From Strigamia acuminata (lineage: Eukaryota; Arthropoda; Chilopoda; Geophilomorpha; Linotaeniidae): 64,000 nucleotides of DNA. The notes under the pieces are model-generated. The model made no database searches. It was given only the letters and a program-made list of their open reading frames with translations, and was not told where the DNA came from. Within the stretch, counting starts at the first letter, position 1. Each line of letters begins with the position of its first letter. The position numbers were made by a program, and so were the translations under genes. The stretch covers positions 54,001-118,000 of the forward strand of contig CASHSZ010000036.1 in NCBI GenBank assembly GCA_949358305.1, written 5' to 3'. Shown here piece by piece: positions 39,001 to 53,125 of the stretch.

Positions 39001-42000
39001 CCAACCAATGATTTGGGAGAATAGACTTTTGATCTCATCACAGTTGACTTAGCACAAACACCACAAGACCAATGTCTCTGAATGTTCAGAAATAGTGTTT
39101 AAACCTTAGTAGAAGGCTCCAATGTAAGTTTTAGAAACATCCAACCAATGATTTGGGAGAATAGACTTTTGATCTCATCACAGTTGACTTAGCACAAACA
39201 CCACAAGACCAATGTCTCTGAATGTTCAGAAATAGTGTTTAAACCTTAGTAGAAGGCTCCAATGTAAGTTTTAGAAACATCCAACCAATGATTTGGGAGA
39301 ATAGACTTTTGATCTCATCACAGTTGACTTAGCACAAACACCACAAGATTAATGTCTCTGAATGTTCAGAAATAGTGTTTAAACCTTAGTAGAAGGCTCC
39401 AATGTAAGTTTTAGAAACATTCAACCGATGATTTGGGAGAATAGACTTTTGATCTCATCACAGTTGACTTAGCACAAACACCACAAGACCAATGTCTCTG
39501 AATGTTCAGAAATAGTGTTTAAACCTTAGTAGAAGCCTTCAATATAAGTTTTAGCAACACCTAAGCAATAAATTTTGAAAAAAAAATTTTGAGCTCATTT
39601 TACATCGCAGTTGACTTAGCACAAACACCACAAGTCCAATGTCTCTGAATGTTCAGAAATAGTGTTTAAACCTTAGTAGAAGGCTCCAATGTAAGTTTTA
39701 GAAACATCCAACCAATGATTTGGGAGAATAGACTTTTGATCTCATCACAGTTGACTTAGCACAAACACCACAAGACCAATGTCTCTGAATGTTCAGAAAT
39801 AGTGTTTAAACCTTAGTAGAAGGCTCCAATGTAAGTTTTAGAAACATTTAACCGATGATTTGGGAGAATAGACTTTTGATCTCATCACAGTTGACTTAGC
39901 ACAAACACCACAAGACCAATGTCTCTGAATGTTCAGAAATAGTGTTTAAACCTTAGTAGAAGGCTCCAATGTAAGTTTTAGAAACATTCAACCGATGATT
40001 TGGGAGAATAGACTTTTGATCTCATCACAGTTGACTTAGCACAAACACCACAAGACCAATGTCTCTGAATGTTCAGAAATAGTGTTTAAACCTTAGTAGA
40101 AGGCTCCAATGTAAGTTTTAGAAACATCCAACCAATGATTTGGGAGAATAGACTTTTGATCTCATCACAGTTGACTTAGCACAAACACCACAAGACCAAT
40201 GTCTCTGAATGTTCAGAAATAGTGTTTAAACCTTAGTAGAAGGCTCCAATGTAAGTTTTAGAAACATCCAACCAATGATTTGGGAGAATAGACTTTTGAT
40301 CTCATCACAGTTGACTTAGCACAAACACCACAAGTCCAATGTCTCTGAATGTTCAGAAATAGTGTTTAAACCTTAGTAGAAGCCTTCAATATAAGTTTTA
40401 GCAACACCCAAGCATTAAATTTTGAAAAAAAAATTTTGAGCTCATTTTACATCGCAGTTGACTTAGCATAAACACCACAAGACCAATGTCTCTGAATGTT
40501 CAGAAATAGTGTTTAAACCTTAGTAGAAGCCTTCAATATAAGTTTTAGCAACACCTAAGCAATAAATTTTGAAAAAAAAATTTTGAGCTCATTTTACATC
40601 GCAGTTGACTTAGCACAAACACCACAAGTCCAATGTCTCTGAATGTTCAGAAATAGTGTTTAAACCTTAGTAGAAGGCTTCAATGTAAGTTTTAGAAACA
40701 TTCAACCGATGATTTGGGAGAATAGACTTTTGATCTCATCATAGTTGACTTAGCACAAACACCATAAGACCAATGTCTCTGAATGTTCAGAAATAGTGTT
40801 TAAACCTTAGTAGAAGGCTCCAATGTAAGTTTTAGAAACATCCAACCGATGATTTGGGAGAATAGACTTTGATCTCATCACAGTTGACTTAGCACAAACA
40901 CCACAAGACCAATGTCTCTGAATGTTCAGAAATAGTGTTTAAACCTTAGTAGAAGCCTTCAATGTAAGTTTTAGCAACATCCAAGCAATGATTTGGGAGA
41001 ATAGACTTTTGATCTCATCACAGTTACTTAGCACAAACACCACAAGTCCAATGTCTCTGAATGTTCAGAAATAGTGTTTAAACCTTAGTAGAAGGCTCCA
41101 ATGTAAGTTTTAGAAACATTTAACCGATGATTTGGGAGAATAGACTTTTGATCTCATCACAGTTGACTTAGCACAAACACCACAAGACCAATGTCTCTGA
41201 ATGTTCAGAAATAGTGTTTAAACCTTAGTAGAAGGCTCCAATGTAAGTTTTATAACATTTAACCGATGATTTGGGAGAATAGACTTTTGATCTCATCACA
41301 GTTGACTTAGCACAAACACCACAAGACCAATGTCTCTGAATGTTCAGAAATAGTGTTTAAACCTTAGTAGAAGGCTCCAATGTAAGTTTTAGAAACATCC
41401 AACGAATGATTTGGGAGAATAAACTTTTGATCTCATCACAGTTGACTTAGCACAAACACCACAAGTCTAATGTCTCTGAATGTTCAGAAATAGTGTTTAA
41501 ACCTTAGTAGAAGCCTTCAATATAAGTTTTAGCAACACCCAAGCATTAAATTTTGAAAAAAAAATTTTGAGCTCATTTCACATCGCAGTTGACTTAGCAC
41601 AAACACCACAAGACCAATGTCTCTGAATGTTCAGAAATAGTGTTTAAACCTTAGTAGAAGCCTTCAATATAAGTTTTAGCAACACCTAAGCAATAAATTT
41701 TGAAAAAAAAATTTTGAGCTCATTTCACATCGCAGTTGACTTAGCACAAACACCACAAGTCCAATGTCTCTGAATGTTCAGAAATAGTGTTTAAACCTTA
41801 GTAGAAGGCTCCAATATAAGTTTTAGAAACATCCAACCGATGATTTGGGAGAATAGACTTTTGATCTCATCACAGTTGACTTAGCACAAACACCACAAGA
41901 CCAATGTCTCTGAATGTTCAGAAATAGTGTTTAAACCTTAGTAGAAGGCTCCAATGTAAGTTTTAGAAACATCCAACCGATGATTTGGGAGAATAGACTT

Positions 42001-44519
42001 TTGATCTCATCACAGTTGACTTAGCACAAACACCACAAGACCAATGTCTCTGAATGTTCAGAAATAGTGTTTAAACCTTAGTAGAAGGCTCCAATGTAAG
42101 TTTTAGAAACATTCAACCGATGATTTGGGAGAATAGACTTTTGATCTCATCATAGTTGACTTAGCACAAACACCATAAGACCAATGTCTCTGAATGTTCA
42201 GAAATAGTGTTTAAACCTTAGTAGAAGGCTCCAATGTAAGTTTTAGAAACATCCAACCGATGATTTGGGAGAATAGACTTTTGATCTCATCACAGTTGAC
42301 TTAGCACAAACACCACAAGACCAATGTCTCTGAATGTTCAGAAATAGTGTTTAAACCTTAGTAGAAGCCTTCAATGTAAGTTTTAGCATCATCCAAGCAA
42401 TGATTTGGGAGAATAGACTTTTGATCTCATCACAGTTACTTAGCACAAACACCACAAGTCCAATGTCTCTGTATGTTCAGAAATAGTGTTTAAACCTTAG
42501 TAGAAGCCTTCAATATAAGTTTTAGCAACACCCAAGCATTAAATTTTGAAGAAAAAAATTTTGAGCTCATTTTACATCGCAGTTGACTTAGCACAAACAC
42601 CACAAGTCCAATGTCTCTGAATGTTCAGAAATAGTGTTTAAACCTTAGTAGAAGGCTCCAATGTAAGTTTTAGAAACATCCAACCGATGATTTGGGAGAA
42701 TAGACTTTTGATCTCATCACAGTTGACTTAGCACAAACACCACAAGACCAATGTCTCTGAATGTTCAGAAATAGTGTTTAAACCTTAGTAGAAGGCTCCA
42801 ATGTAAGTTTTAGAAACATCCAACCGATGATTTGGGAGAATAGACTTTTGATCTCATCACAGTTGACTTAGCACAAACACCACAAGACCAATGTCTCTGA
42901 ATGTTCAGAAATAGTGTTTAAACCTTAGTAGAAGGCTCCAATGTAAGTTTTAGAAACATCCAACCGATGATTTGGGAGAATAGACTTTTGATCTCATCAC
43001 AGTTGACTTAGCACAAACACCACAAGACCAATGTCTCTGAATGTTCAGAAATAGTGTTTAAACCTTAGTAGAAGCCTTCAATGTAAGTTTTAGCAACATC
43101 CAAGCAATGATTTGGGAGAATAGACTTTTGATCTCATCACAGTTACTTAGCACAAACACCACAAGTCCAATGTCTCTGAATGTTCAGAAATAGTGTTTAA
43201 ACCTTAGTAGAAGGCTCCAATGTAAGTTTTAGAAACATTTAACCGATGATTTGGGAGAATAGACTTTTGATCTCATCACAGTTGACTTAGCACAAACACC
43301 ACAAGACCAATGTCTCTGAATGTTCAGAAATAGTGTTTAAACCTTAGTAGAAGGCTCCAATGTAAGTTTTATAACATTTAACCGATGATTTGGGAGAATA
43401 GACTTTTGATCTCATCACAGTTGACTTAGCACAAACACCACAAGACCAATGTCTCTGAATGTTCAGAAATAGTGTTTAAACCTTAGTAGAAGGCTCCAAT
43501 GTAAGTTTTAGAAACATCCAACGAATGATTTGGGAGAATAAACTTTTGATCTCATCACAGTTGACTTAGCACAAACACCACAAGTCTAATGTCTCTGAAT
43601 GTTCAGAAATAGTGTTTAAACCTTAGTAGAAGCCTTCAATATAAGTTTTAGCAACACCCAAGCATTAAATTTTGAAAAAAAAATTTTGAGCTCATTTCAC
43701 ATCGCAGTTGACTTAGCACAAACACCACAAGACCAATGTCTCTGAATGTTCAGAAATAGTGTTTAAACCTTAGTAGAAGCCTTCAATATAAGTTTTAGCA
43801 ACACCTAAGCAATAAATTTTGAAAAAAAAATTTTGAGCTCATTTCACATCGCAGTTGACTTAGCACAAACACCACAAGTCCAATGTCTCTGAATGTTCAG
43901 AAATAGTGTTTAAACCTTAGTAGAAGGCTCCAATGTAAGTTTTAGAAACATCCAACCGATGATTTGGGAGAATAGACTTTTGATCTCATCATAGTTGACT
44001 TAGCACAAACACCATAAGACCAATGTCTCTGAATGTTCAGAAATAGTGTTTAAACCTTAGTAGAAGGCTCCAATGTAAGTTTTAGAAACATCCAACCGAT
44101 GATTTGGGAGAATAGACTTTTGATCTCATCACAGTTGACTTAGCACAAACACCACAAGACCAATGTCTCTGAATGTTCAGAAATAGTGTTTAAACCTTAG
44201 TAGAAGCCTTCAATGTAAGTTTTAGCATCATCCAAGCAATGATTTGGGAGAATAGACTTTTGATCTCATCACAGTTACTTAGCACAAACACCACAAGTCC
44301 AATGTCTCTGTATGTTCAGAAATAGTGTTTAAACCTTAGTAGAAGCCTTCAATATAAGTTTTAGCAACACCCAAGCATTAAATTTTGAAGAAAAAAATTT
44401 TGAGCTCATTTTACATCGCAGTTGACTTAGCACAAACACCACAAGTCCAATGTCTCTGAATGTTCAGAAATAGTGTTTAAACCTTAGTAGAAGGCTCCAA
44501 TGTAAGTTTTAGAAACATC

Positions 44520-47500
44520 CAACCGATGATTTGGGAGAATAGACTTTTGATCTCATCACAGTTGACTTAGCACAAACACCACAAGACCAATGTCTCTGAA
44601 TGTTCAGAAATAGTGTTTAAACCTTAGTAGAAGGCTCCAATGTAAGTTTTAGAAACATCCAACCGATGATTTGGGAGAATAGACTTTTGATCTCATCACA
44701 GTTGACTTAGCACAAACACCACAAGACCAATGTCTCTGAATGTTCAGAAATAGTGTTTAAACCTTAGTAGAAGGCTCCAATGTAAGTTTTAGAAACATCC
44801 AACCAATGATTTGGGAGAATAGACTTTTGATCTCATCACAGTTGACTTAGCACAAACACCACAAGACCAATGTCTCTGAATGTTCAGAAATAGTGTTTAA
44901 ACCTTAGTAGAAGCCTTCAATATAAGTTTTAGCAACACCTAAGCAATAAATTTTGAAAAAAAAATTTTGAGCTCATTTTACATCGCAGTTGACTTAGCAC
45001 AAACACCACAAGTCCAATGTCTCTGAATGTTCAGAAATAGTGTTTAAACCTTAGTAGAAGGCTCCAATGTAAGTTTTAGAAACATCCAACCGATGATTTG
45101 GGAGAATAGACTTTTGATCTCATCACAGTTGACTTAGCACAAACACCACAAGACCAATGTCTCTGAATGTTCAGAAATAGTGTTTAAACCTTAGTAGAAG
45201 GCTCCAATGTAAGTTTTAGAAACATTTAACCGATGATTTGGGAGAATAGACTTTTGATCTCATCACAGTTGACTTAGCACAAACACCACAAGACCAATGT
45301 CTCTGAATGTTTAGAAATAGTGTTTAAACCTTAGTAGAAGGCTCCAATGTAAGTTTTAGAAACATCCAACCGATGATTTGAGAGAATAGACTTTTGATCT
45401 CATCACAGTTGACTTAGCACAAACACCACAAGACCAATGTCTCTGAATGTTCAGAAATAGTGTTTAAACCTTAGTAGAAGGCTCCAATGTAAGTTTTATA
45501 ACATTTAACCGATGATTTGGGAGAATAGACTTTTGATCTCATCACAGTTGACTTAGCACAAACACCACAAGACCAATGTCTCTGAATGTTCAGAAATAGT
45601 GTTTAAACCTTAGTAGAAGGCTCCAATGTAAGTTTTAGAAACATTCAACCGATGATTTGGGAGAATAGACTTTTGATCTCATCACAGTTGACTTAGCACA
45701 AACACCACAAGACCAATGTCTCTGAATGTTCAGAAATAGTGTTTAAACCTTAGTAGAAGCCTTCAATGTAAGTTTTAGCATCATCCAAGCAATGATTTGG
45801 GAGAATAGACTTTTGATCTCATCACAGTTACTTAGCACAAACACCACAAGTCCAATGTCTCTGTATGTTCAGAAATAGTGTTTAAACCTTAGTAGAAGCC
45901 TTCAATATAAGTTTTAGCAACACCCAAGCATTAAATTTTGAAGAAAAAAATTTTGAGCTCATTTTACATCGCAGTTGACTTAGCACAAACACCACAAGTC
46001 CAATGTCTCTGAATGTTCAGAAATAGTGTTTAAACCTTAGTAGAAGGCTCCAATGTAAGTTTTAGAAACATCCAACCGATGATTTGGGAGAATAGACTTT
46101 TGATCTCATCACAGTTGACTTAGCACAAACACCACAAGACCAATGTCTCTGAATGTTCAGAAATAGTGTTTAAACCTTAGTAGAAGGCTCCAATGTAAGT
46201 TTTAGAAACATCCAACCGATGATTTGGGAGAATAGACTTTTGATCTCATCACAGTTGACTTAGCACAAACACCACAAGACCAATGTCTCTGAATGTTCAG
46301 AAATAGTGTTTAAACCTTAGTAGAAGGCTCCAATGTAAGTTTTAGAAACATCCAACCGATGATTTGGGAGAATAGACTTTTGATCTCATCACAGTTGACT
46401 TAGCACAAACACCACAAGACCAATGTCTCTGAATGTTCAGAAATAGTGTTTAAACCTTAGTAGAAGGCTCCAATGTAAGTTTTAGAAACATCCAACCAAT
46501 GATTTGGGAGAATAGACTTTTGATCTCATCACAGTTGACTTAGCACAAACACCACAAGACCAATGTCTCTGAATGTTCAGAAATAGTGTTTAAACCTTAG
46601 TAGAAGCCTTCAATATAAGTTTTAGCAACACCTAAGCAATAAATTTTGAAAAAAAAATTTTGAGCTCATTTTACATCGCAGTTGACTTAGCACAAACACC
46701 ACAAGTCCAATGTCTCTGAATGTTCAGAAATAGTGTTTAAACCTTAGTAGAAGGCTCCAATGTAAGTTTTAGAAACATTTAACCGATGATTTGGGAGAAT
46801 AGACTTTTGATCTCATCACAGTTGACTTAGCACAAACACCACAAGACCAATGTCTCTGAATGTTTAGAAATAGTGTTTAAACCTTAGTAGAAGGCTCCAA
46901 TGTAAGTTTTAGAAACATCCAACCGATGATTTGAGAGAATAGACTTTTGATCTCATCACAGTTGACTTAGCACAAACACCACAAGACCAATGTCTCTGAA
47001 TGTTCAGAAATAGTGTTTAAACCTTAGTAGAAGGCTCCAATGTAAGTTTTATAACATTTAACCGATGATTTGGGAGAATAGACTTTTGATCTCATCACAG
47101 TTGACTTAGCACAAACACCACAAGACCAATGTCTCTGAATGTTCAGAAATAGTGTTTAAACCTTAGTAGAAGGCTCCAATGTAAGTTTTAGAAACATTCA
47201 ACCGATGATTTGGGAGAATAGACTTTTGATCTCATCACAGTTGACTTAGCACAAACACCACAAGACCAATGTCTCTGAATGTTCAGAAATAGTGTTTAAA
47301 CCTTAGTAGAAGGCTCCAATGTAAGTTTTAGAAACATCCAACCAATGATTTGGGAGAATAGACTTTTGATCTCATCACAGTTGACTTAGCACAAACACCA
47401 CAAGACCAATGTCTCTGAATGTTCAGAAATAGTGTTTAAACCTTAGTAGAAGGCTCCAATGTAAGTTTTAGAAACATTTAACCGATGATTTGGGAGAATA

Positions 47501-47761
47501 GACTTTTGATCTCATCACAGTTGACTTAGCACAAACACCACAAGACCAATGTCTCTGAATGTTCAGAAATAGTGTTTAAACCTTAGTAGAAGGCTCCAAT
47601 GTAAGTTTTAGAAACATCCAACCAATGATTTGGGAGAATAGACTTTTGATCTCATCACAGTTGACTTAGCACAAACACCACAAGTCCAATGTCTCTGAAT
47701 GTTCAGAAATAGTGTTTAAACCTTAGTAGAAGCCTTCAATATAAGTTTTAGCAACACCTAA
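44520..47761. repeat. Higher-order satellite block, copy 1 (4240-bp offset)
   Basis: This block of roughly 23 monomers recurs 4240 bp downstream with all private variants conserved: GTTTAGAAATAG (45307 and 49541; 46861 and 51101), GATTTGAGAGAATAG, and GCATCATCCAAGC (45779 and 50019). The match starts at about 44520, where a CCAACCG monomer faces AACTAATG at 48762, and runs up to the array edge. Confidence 0.85.
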
Positions 47762-48759
47762 GCAATAAATTTTGAAAAAAAAATTTTGAGCTCCTTTTAC
47801 ATCGCAGTTGACTTAGCACAAACACCACAAGTCCAATGTCTCTGAATGTTCAGAAATAGTGTTTAAACCTTAGTAGAAGGCTCCAATGTAAGTTTTAGAA
47901 ACATCCAACCGATGATTTGGGAGAATAGACTTTTGATCTCATCACAGTTGACTTAGCACAAACACCACAAGACCAATGTCTCTGAATGTTCAGAAATAGT
48001 GTTTAAACCTTAGTAGAAGGCTCCAATGTAAGTTTTAGAAACATCCAACCAATGATTTGGGAGAATAGACTTTTGATCTCATCACAGTTGACTTAGCACA
48101 AACACCACAAGACCAATGTCTCTGAATGTTCAGAAATAGTGTTTAAACCTTAGTAGAAGGCTCCAATGTAAGTTTTAGAAACATCCAACCGATGATTGGG
48201 GAGAATAGACTTTTGATCTCATCACAGTTGACTTAGCACAAACACCACAAGTCCAATGTCTCTGAATGTTCAGAAATAGTGTTTAAACCTTAGTAGAAGC
48301 CTTCAATATAAGTTTTAGCAACACCCAAGCATTAAATTTTGAAAAAAAAATTTTGAGCTCATTTTACATCGCAGTTGACTTAGCACAAACACCACAAGAC
48401 CAATGTCTCTGAATGTTCAGAAATAGTGTTTAAACCTTAGTAGAAGCCTTCAATATAAGTTTTAGCAACACCTAAGCAATAAATTTTGAAAAAAAAATTT
48501 TGAGCTCATTTTACATCGCAGTTGACTTAGCACAAACACCACAAGTCCAATGTCTCTGAATGTTCAGAAATAGTGTTTAAACCTTAGTAGAAGGCTCCAA
48601 TGTAAGTTTTAGAAACATCCAACCGATGATTTGGGAGAATAGACTTTTGATCTCATCACAGTTGACTTAGCACAAACACCACAAGACCAATGTCTCTGAA
48701 TGTTCAGAAATAGTGTTTAAACCTTAGTAGAAGGCTCCAATGTAAGTTTTAGAAACATC

Positions 48760-51700
48760 CAACTAATGATTTGGGAGAATAGACTTTTGATCTCATCACA
48801 GTTGACTTAGCACAAACACCACAAGACCAATGTCTCTGAATGTTCAGAAATAGTGTTTAAACCTTAGTAGAAGGCTCCAATGTAAGTTTTAGAAACATCC
48901 AACCGATGATTTGGGAGAATAGACTTTTGATCTCATCACAGTTGACTTAGCACAAACACCACAAGACCAATGTCTCTGAATGTTCAGAAATAGTGTTTAA
49001 ACCTTAGTAGAAGGCTCCAATGTAAGTTTTAGAAACATCCAACCAATGATTTGGGAGAATAGACTTTTGATCTCATCACAGTTGACTTAGCACAAACACC
49101 ACAAGACCAATGTCTCTGAATGTTCAGAAATAGTGTTTAAACCTTAGTAGAAGCCTTCAATATAAGTTTTAGCAACACCTAAGCAATAAATTTTGAAAAA
49201 AAAATTTTGAGCTCATTTTACATCGCAGTTGACTTAGCACAAACACCACAAGTCCAATGTCTCTGAATGTTCAGAAATAGTGTTTAAACCTTAGTAGAAG
49301 GCTCCAATGTAAGTTTTAGAAACATCCAACCGATGATTTGGGAGAATAGACTTTTGATCTCATCACAGTTGACTTAGCACAAACACCACAAGACCAATGT
49401 CTCTGAATGTTCAGAAATAGTGTTTAAACCTTAGTAGAAGGCTCCAATGTAAGTTTTAGAAACATTTAACCGATGATTTGGGAGAATAGACTTTTGATCT
49501 CATCACAGTTGACTTAGCACAAACACCACAAGACCAATGTCTCTGAATGTTTAGAAATAGTGTTTAAACCTTAGTAGAAGGCTCCAATGTAAGTTTTAGA
49601 AACATCCAACCGATGATTTGAGAGAATAGACTTTTGATCTCATCACAGTTGACTTAGCACAAACACCACAAGACCAATGTCTCTGAATGTTCAGAAATAG
49701 TGTTTAAACCTTAGTAGAAGGCTCCAATGTAAGTTTTATAACATTTAACCGATGATTTGGGAGAATAGACTTTTGATCTCATCACAGTTGACTTAGCACA
49801 AACACCACAAGACCAATGTCTCTGAATGTTCAGAAATAGTGTTTAAACCTTAGTAGAAGGCTCCAATGTAAGTTTTAGAAACATTCAACCGATGATTTGG
49901 GAGAATAGACTTTTGATCTCATCACAGTTGACTTAGCACAAACACCACAAGACCAATGTCTCTGAATGTTCAGAAATAGTGTTTAAACCTTAGTAGAAGC
50001 CTTCAATGTAAGTTTTAGCATCATCCAAGCAATGATTTGGGAGAATAGACTTTTGATCTCATCACAGTTACTTAGCACAAACACCACAAGTCCAATGTCT
50101 CTGTATGTTCAGAAATAGTGTTTAAACCTTAGTAGAAGCCTTCAATATAAGTTTTAGCAACACCCAAGCATTAAATTTTGAAGAAAAAAATTTTGAGCTC
50201 ATTTTACATCGCAGTTGACTTAGCACAAACACCACAAGTCCAATGTCTCTGAATGTTCAGAAATAGTGTTTAAACCTTAGTAGAAGGCTCCAATGTAAGT
50301 TTTAGAAACATCCAACCGATGATTTGGGAGAATAGACTTTTGATCTCATCACAGTTGACTTAGCACAAACACCACAAGACCAATGTCTCTGAATGTTCAG
50401 AAATAGTGTTTAAACCTTAGTAGAAGGCTCCAATGTAAGTTTTAGAAACATCCAACCGATGATTTGGGAGAATAGACTTTTGATCTCATCACAGTTGACT
50501 TAGCACAAACACCACAAGACCAATGTCTCTGAATGTTCAGAAATAGTGTTTAAACCTTAGTAGAAGGCTCCAATGTAAGTTTTAGAAACATCCAACCGAT
50601 GATTTGGGAGAATAGACTTTTGATCTCATCACAGTTGACTTAGCACAAACACCACAAGACCAATGTCTCTGAATGTTCAGAAATAGTGTTTAAACCTTAG
50701 TAGAAGGCTCCAATGTAAGTTTTAGAAACATCCAACCAATGATTTGGGAGAATAGACTTTTGATCTCATCACAGTTGACTTAGCACAAACACCACAAGAC
50801 CAATGTCTCTGAATGTTCAGAAATAGTGTTTAAACCTTAGTAGAAGCCTTCAATATAAGTTTTAGCAACACCTAAGCAATAAATTTTGAAAAAAAAATTT
50901 TGAGCTCATTTTACATCGCAGTTGACTTAGCACAAACACCACAAGTCCAATGTCTCTGAATGTTCAGAAATAGTGTTTAAACCTTAGTAGAAGGCTCCAA
51001 TGTAAGTTTTAGAAACATTTAACCGATGATTTGGGAGAATAGACTTTTGATCTCATCACAGTTGACTTAGCACAAACACCACAAGACCAATGTCTCTGAA
51101 TGTTTAGAAATAGTGTTTAAACCTTAGTAGAAGGCTCCAATGTAAGTTTTAGAAACATCCAACCGATGATTTGAGAGAATAGACTTTTGATCTCATCACA
51201 GTTGACTTAGCACAAACACCACAAGACCAATGTCTCTGAATGTTCAGAAATAGTGTTTAAACCTTAGTAGAAGGCTCCAATGTAAGTTTTATAACATTTA
51301 ACCGATGATTTGGGAGAATAGACTTTTGATCTCATCACAGTTGACTTAGCACAAACACCACAAGACCAATGTCTCTGAATGTTCAGAAATAGTGTTTAAA
51401 CCTTAGTAGAAGGCTCCAATGTAAGTTTTAGAAACATTCAACCGATGATTTGGGAGAATAGACTTTTGATCTCATCACAGTTGACTTAGCACAAACACCA
51501 CAAGACCAATGTCTCTGAATGTTCAGAAATAGTGTTTAAACCTTAGTAGAAGGCTCCAATGTAAGTTTTAGAAACATCCAACCAATGATTTGGGAGAATA
51601 GACTTTTGATCTCATCACAGTTGACTTAGCACAAACACCACAAGACCAATGTCTCTGAATGTTCAGAAATAGTGTTTAAACCTTAGTAGAAGGCTCCAAT

Positions 51701-52001
51701 GTAAGTTTTAGAAACATTTAACCGATGATTTGGGAGAATAGACTTTTGATCTCATCACAGTTGACTTAGCACAAACACCACAAGACCAATGTCTCTGAAT
51801 GTTCAGAAATAGTGTTTAAACCTTAGTAGAAGGCTCCAATGTAAGTTTTAGAAACATCCAACCAATGATTTGGGAGAATAGACTTTTGATCTCATCACAG
51901 TTGACTTAGCACAAACACCACAAGTCCAATGTCTCTGAATGTTCAGAAATAGTGTTTAAACCTTAGTAGAAGCCTTCAATATAAGTTTTAGCAACACCTA
52001 A
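48760..52001. repeat. Higher-order satellite block, copy 2, at the array edge
   Basis: This is the second copy of the 4240-bp-offset block. It forms the terminal part of the array and is cut off within a B2 monomer. The corresponding monomer in copy 1 (about 47750-47800) continues normally, so the edge is a breakpoint in a repeat and not a gradual decay. Confidence 0.85.
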
Positions 52002-53040
52002 CCTTATGGCGCGCATGCGGATTTCTCGGAGTGCGAAAGGGACCCTATTTTTAACATTACGGCGGCCTATACCTTGACCCCCTGTTCGCAGTCTCATGGC
52101 TGATTTTGCGGATTTCACTTATTTGTATATTCCGCACGATCGCGCGCGTTTTATCAACCTTGGGAAAGCCGCTTTCTCAAATTTGCAAATTCCACATTGT
52201 GTGAACATGCTACAACGCTTCTGTGCGCGTCAATAAAAAAAAAACCGATTAGAAATGAAATTCAGGGTTTTGTTAAAATAAAAATTATACAATATAATCA
52301 GTCTATAATGCTTCTATAATGCTGTTGGTTTAATCAGCACATTGTAATCGTGTGAAAACACGCGCGCTCGCAATAATACATTACCCAATGTACTTGCACT
52401 GGCATGGACCCATCAGTGCGCACTTTCCCGTGCGTGCTGCTTGCACTATTTACATCAATTGTTGCTCCACAGGTTGCGCGACCTGCCGGGCAGTTAAGAC
52501 GTACTAGAATAACCTCAGGATTTGATAAAACCTGATTTTTGGATGACACTAAGTAAATGGCAGTGAATGTGAGATGTGAGATACACGATGAATTTAATAA
52601 AATTTATATTTCCTAATCATGGGATTGGTTTCACGTTTCATAATCCAACAATTAAGTAGAATATCATTATTGCAATTGATTAAAACAAATTTTTTTTACA
52701 AATTCTTTGGTTTTACATTTTAAATTTATTTTCCAATAGTTGGCACCATCGCAATTGCTGCGAGTTTAAAACACTGCATTCAGCAGAATTTACTGCACTT
52801 TCAAATCAAGGCCAGGCATACCTACTGCAAAGTAATGTATAAACCATAAAGAAGCCTTTGATTCGGAATTGCCTGTAGGTAATTCTGCGCTGGTCTCCAA
52901 TGGAAATGTCCGCGCCGGTCTTCCGTGCACGGGAAGTCCACAGAAAGTCCGTGCATTCCGTGCGCTGGGAGTCCGTGCGTCGTACCGCGTGATCTTGCAT
53001 TGTTTTTTGTGGGCTTTTCCTGATTAGGATTACTTCCTTT
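52002..53040. other. Satellite-flanking unique DNA, no gene recognised
   Basis: This is AT-rich DNA with CpG-containing patches. GCGCATGCG lies at 52011-52019, just after the satellite edge, and an A-run at 52233-52242. The reverse-strand frame at 52334-52549 (71 codons) matches no family I know. AGTCCGTGC or TTCCGTGC is repeated three times at about 52945-52980, beside a near-palindrome CTTCCGTGCACGGGAAG (52919-52935). I see no exon structure, RNA gene or mobile element with confidence. Confidence 0.5.
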
Positions 53041-53125
53041 TTAACTCTTGAAGAATTAAGTTTGTTTTTTTTGCTCCAAAACGTCCCAAAACGCCTGAAA
53101 ATCGCGCAACTCGAGGCAAAACATT
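53041..53125. repeat. Foldback family, half copy
   Basis: This has only the left half of the family: AAACGCCTGAAAATCGCGCA, then ACTCGAGGCAAAACATTACA. It is followed by a 200-bp tail shared with 55625-55855 instead of the inverted partner arm. Confidence 0.65.

Larger units (their letters stand above)
36061..52001. repeat. Satellite array, right block (continuation)
   Basis: This is the same satellite in the same orientation and phase, about 112 monomers. It resumes at 36061 with the CATCACAG sequence expected after the break at 26843, so left and right blocks were one array before the retrotransposon inserted. It ends inside a B2 monomer at 52001, where ...GCAACACCTAA gives way to unrelated CpG-containing DNA with no degenerate transition zone. 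Private variants include GCATCATCC at about 42387, 44226, 45779 and 50019, GTTTAGAAATAG at 45307, 46861, 49541 and 51101, and a single GAGCTCCTTTT at about 47790. Confidence 0.97.

Noticed and set aside
52334-52549. Reverse-strand 71-codon frame near the satellite edge
   Set aside because: Composition looked protein-like in part, but no family was recognised and no splice context supports an exon.
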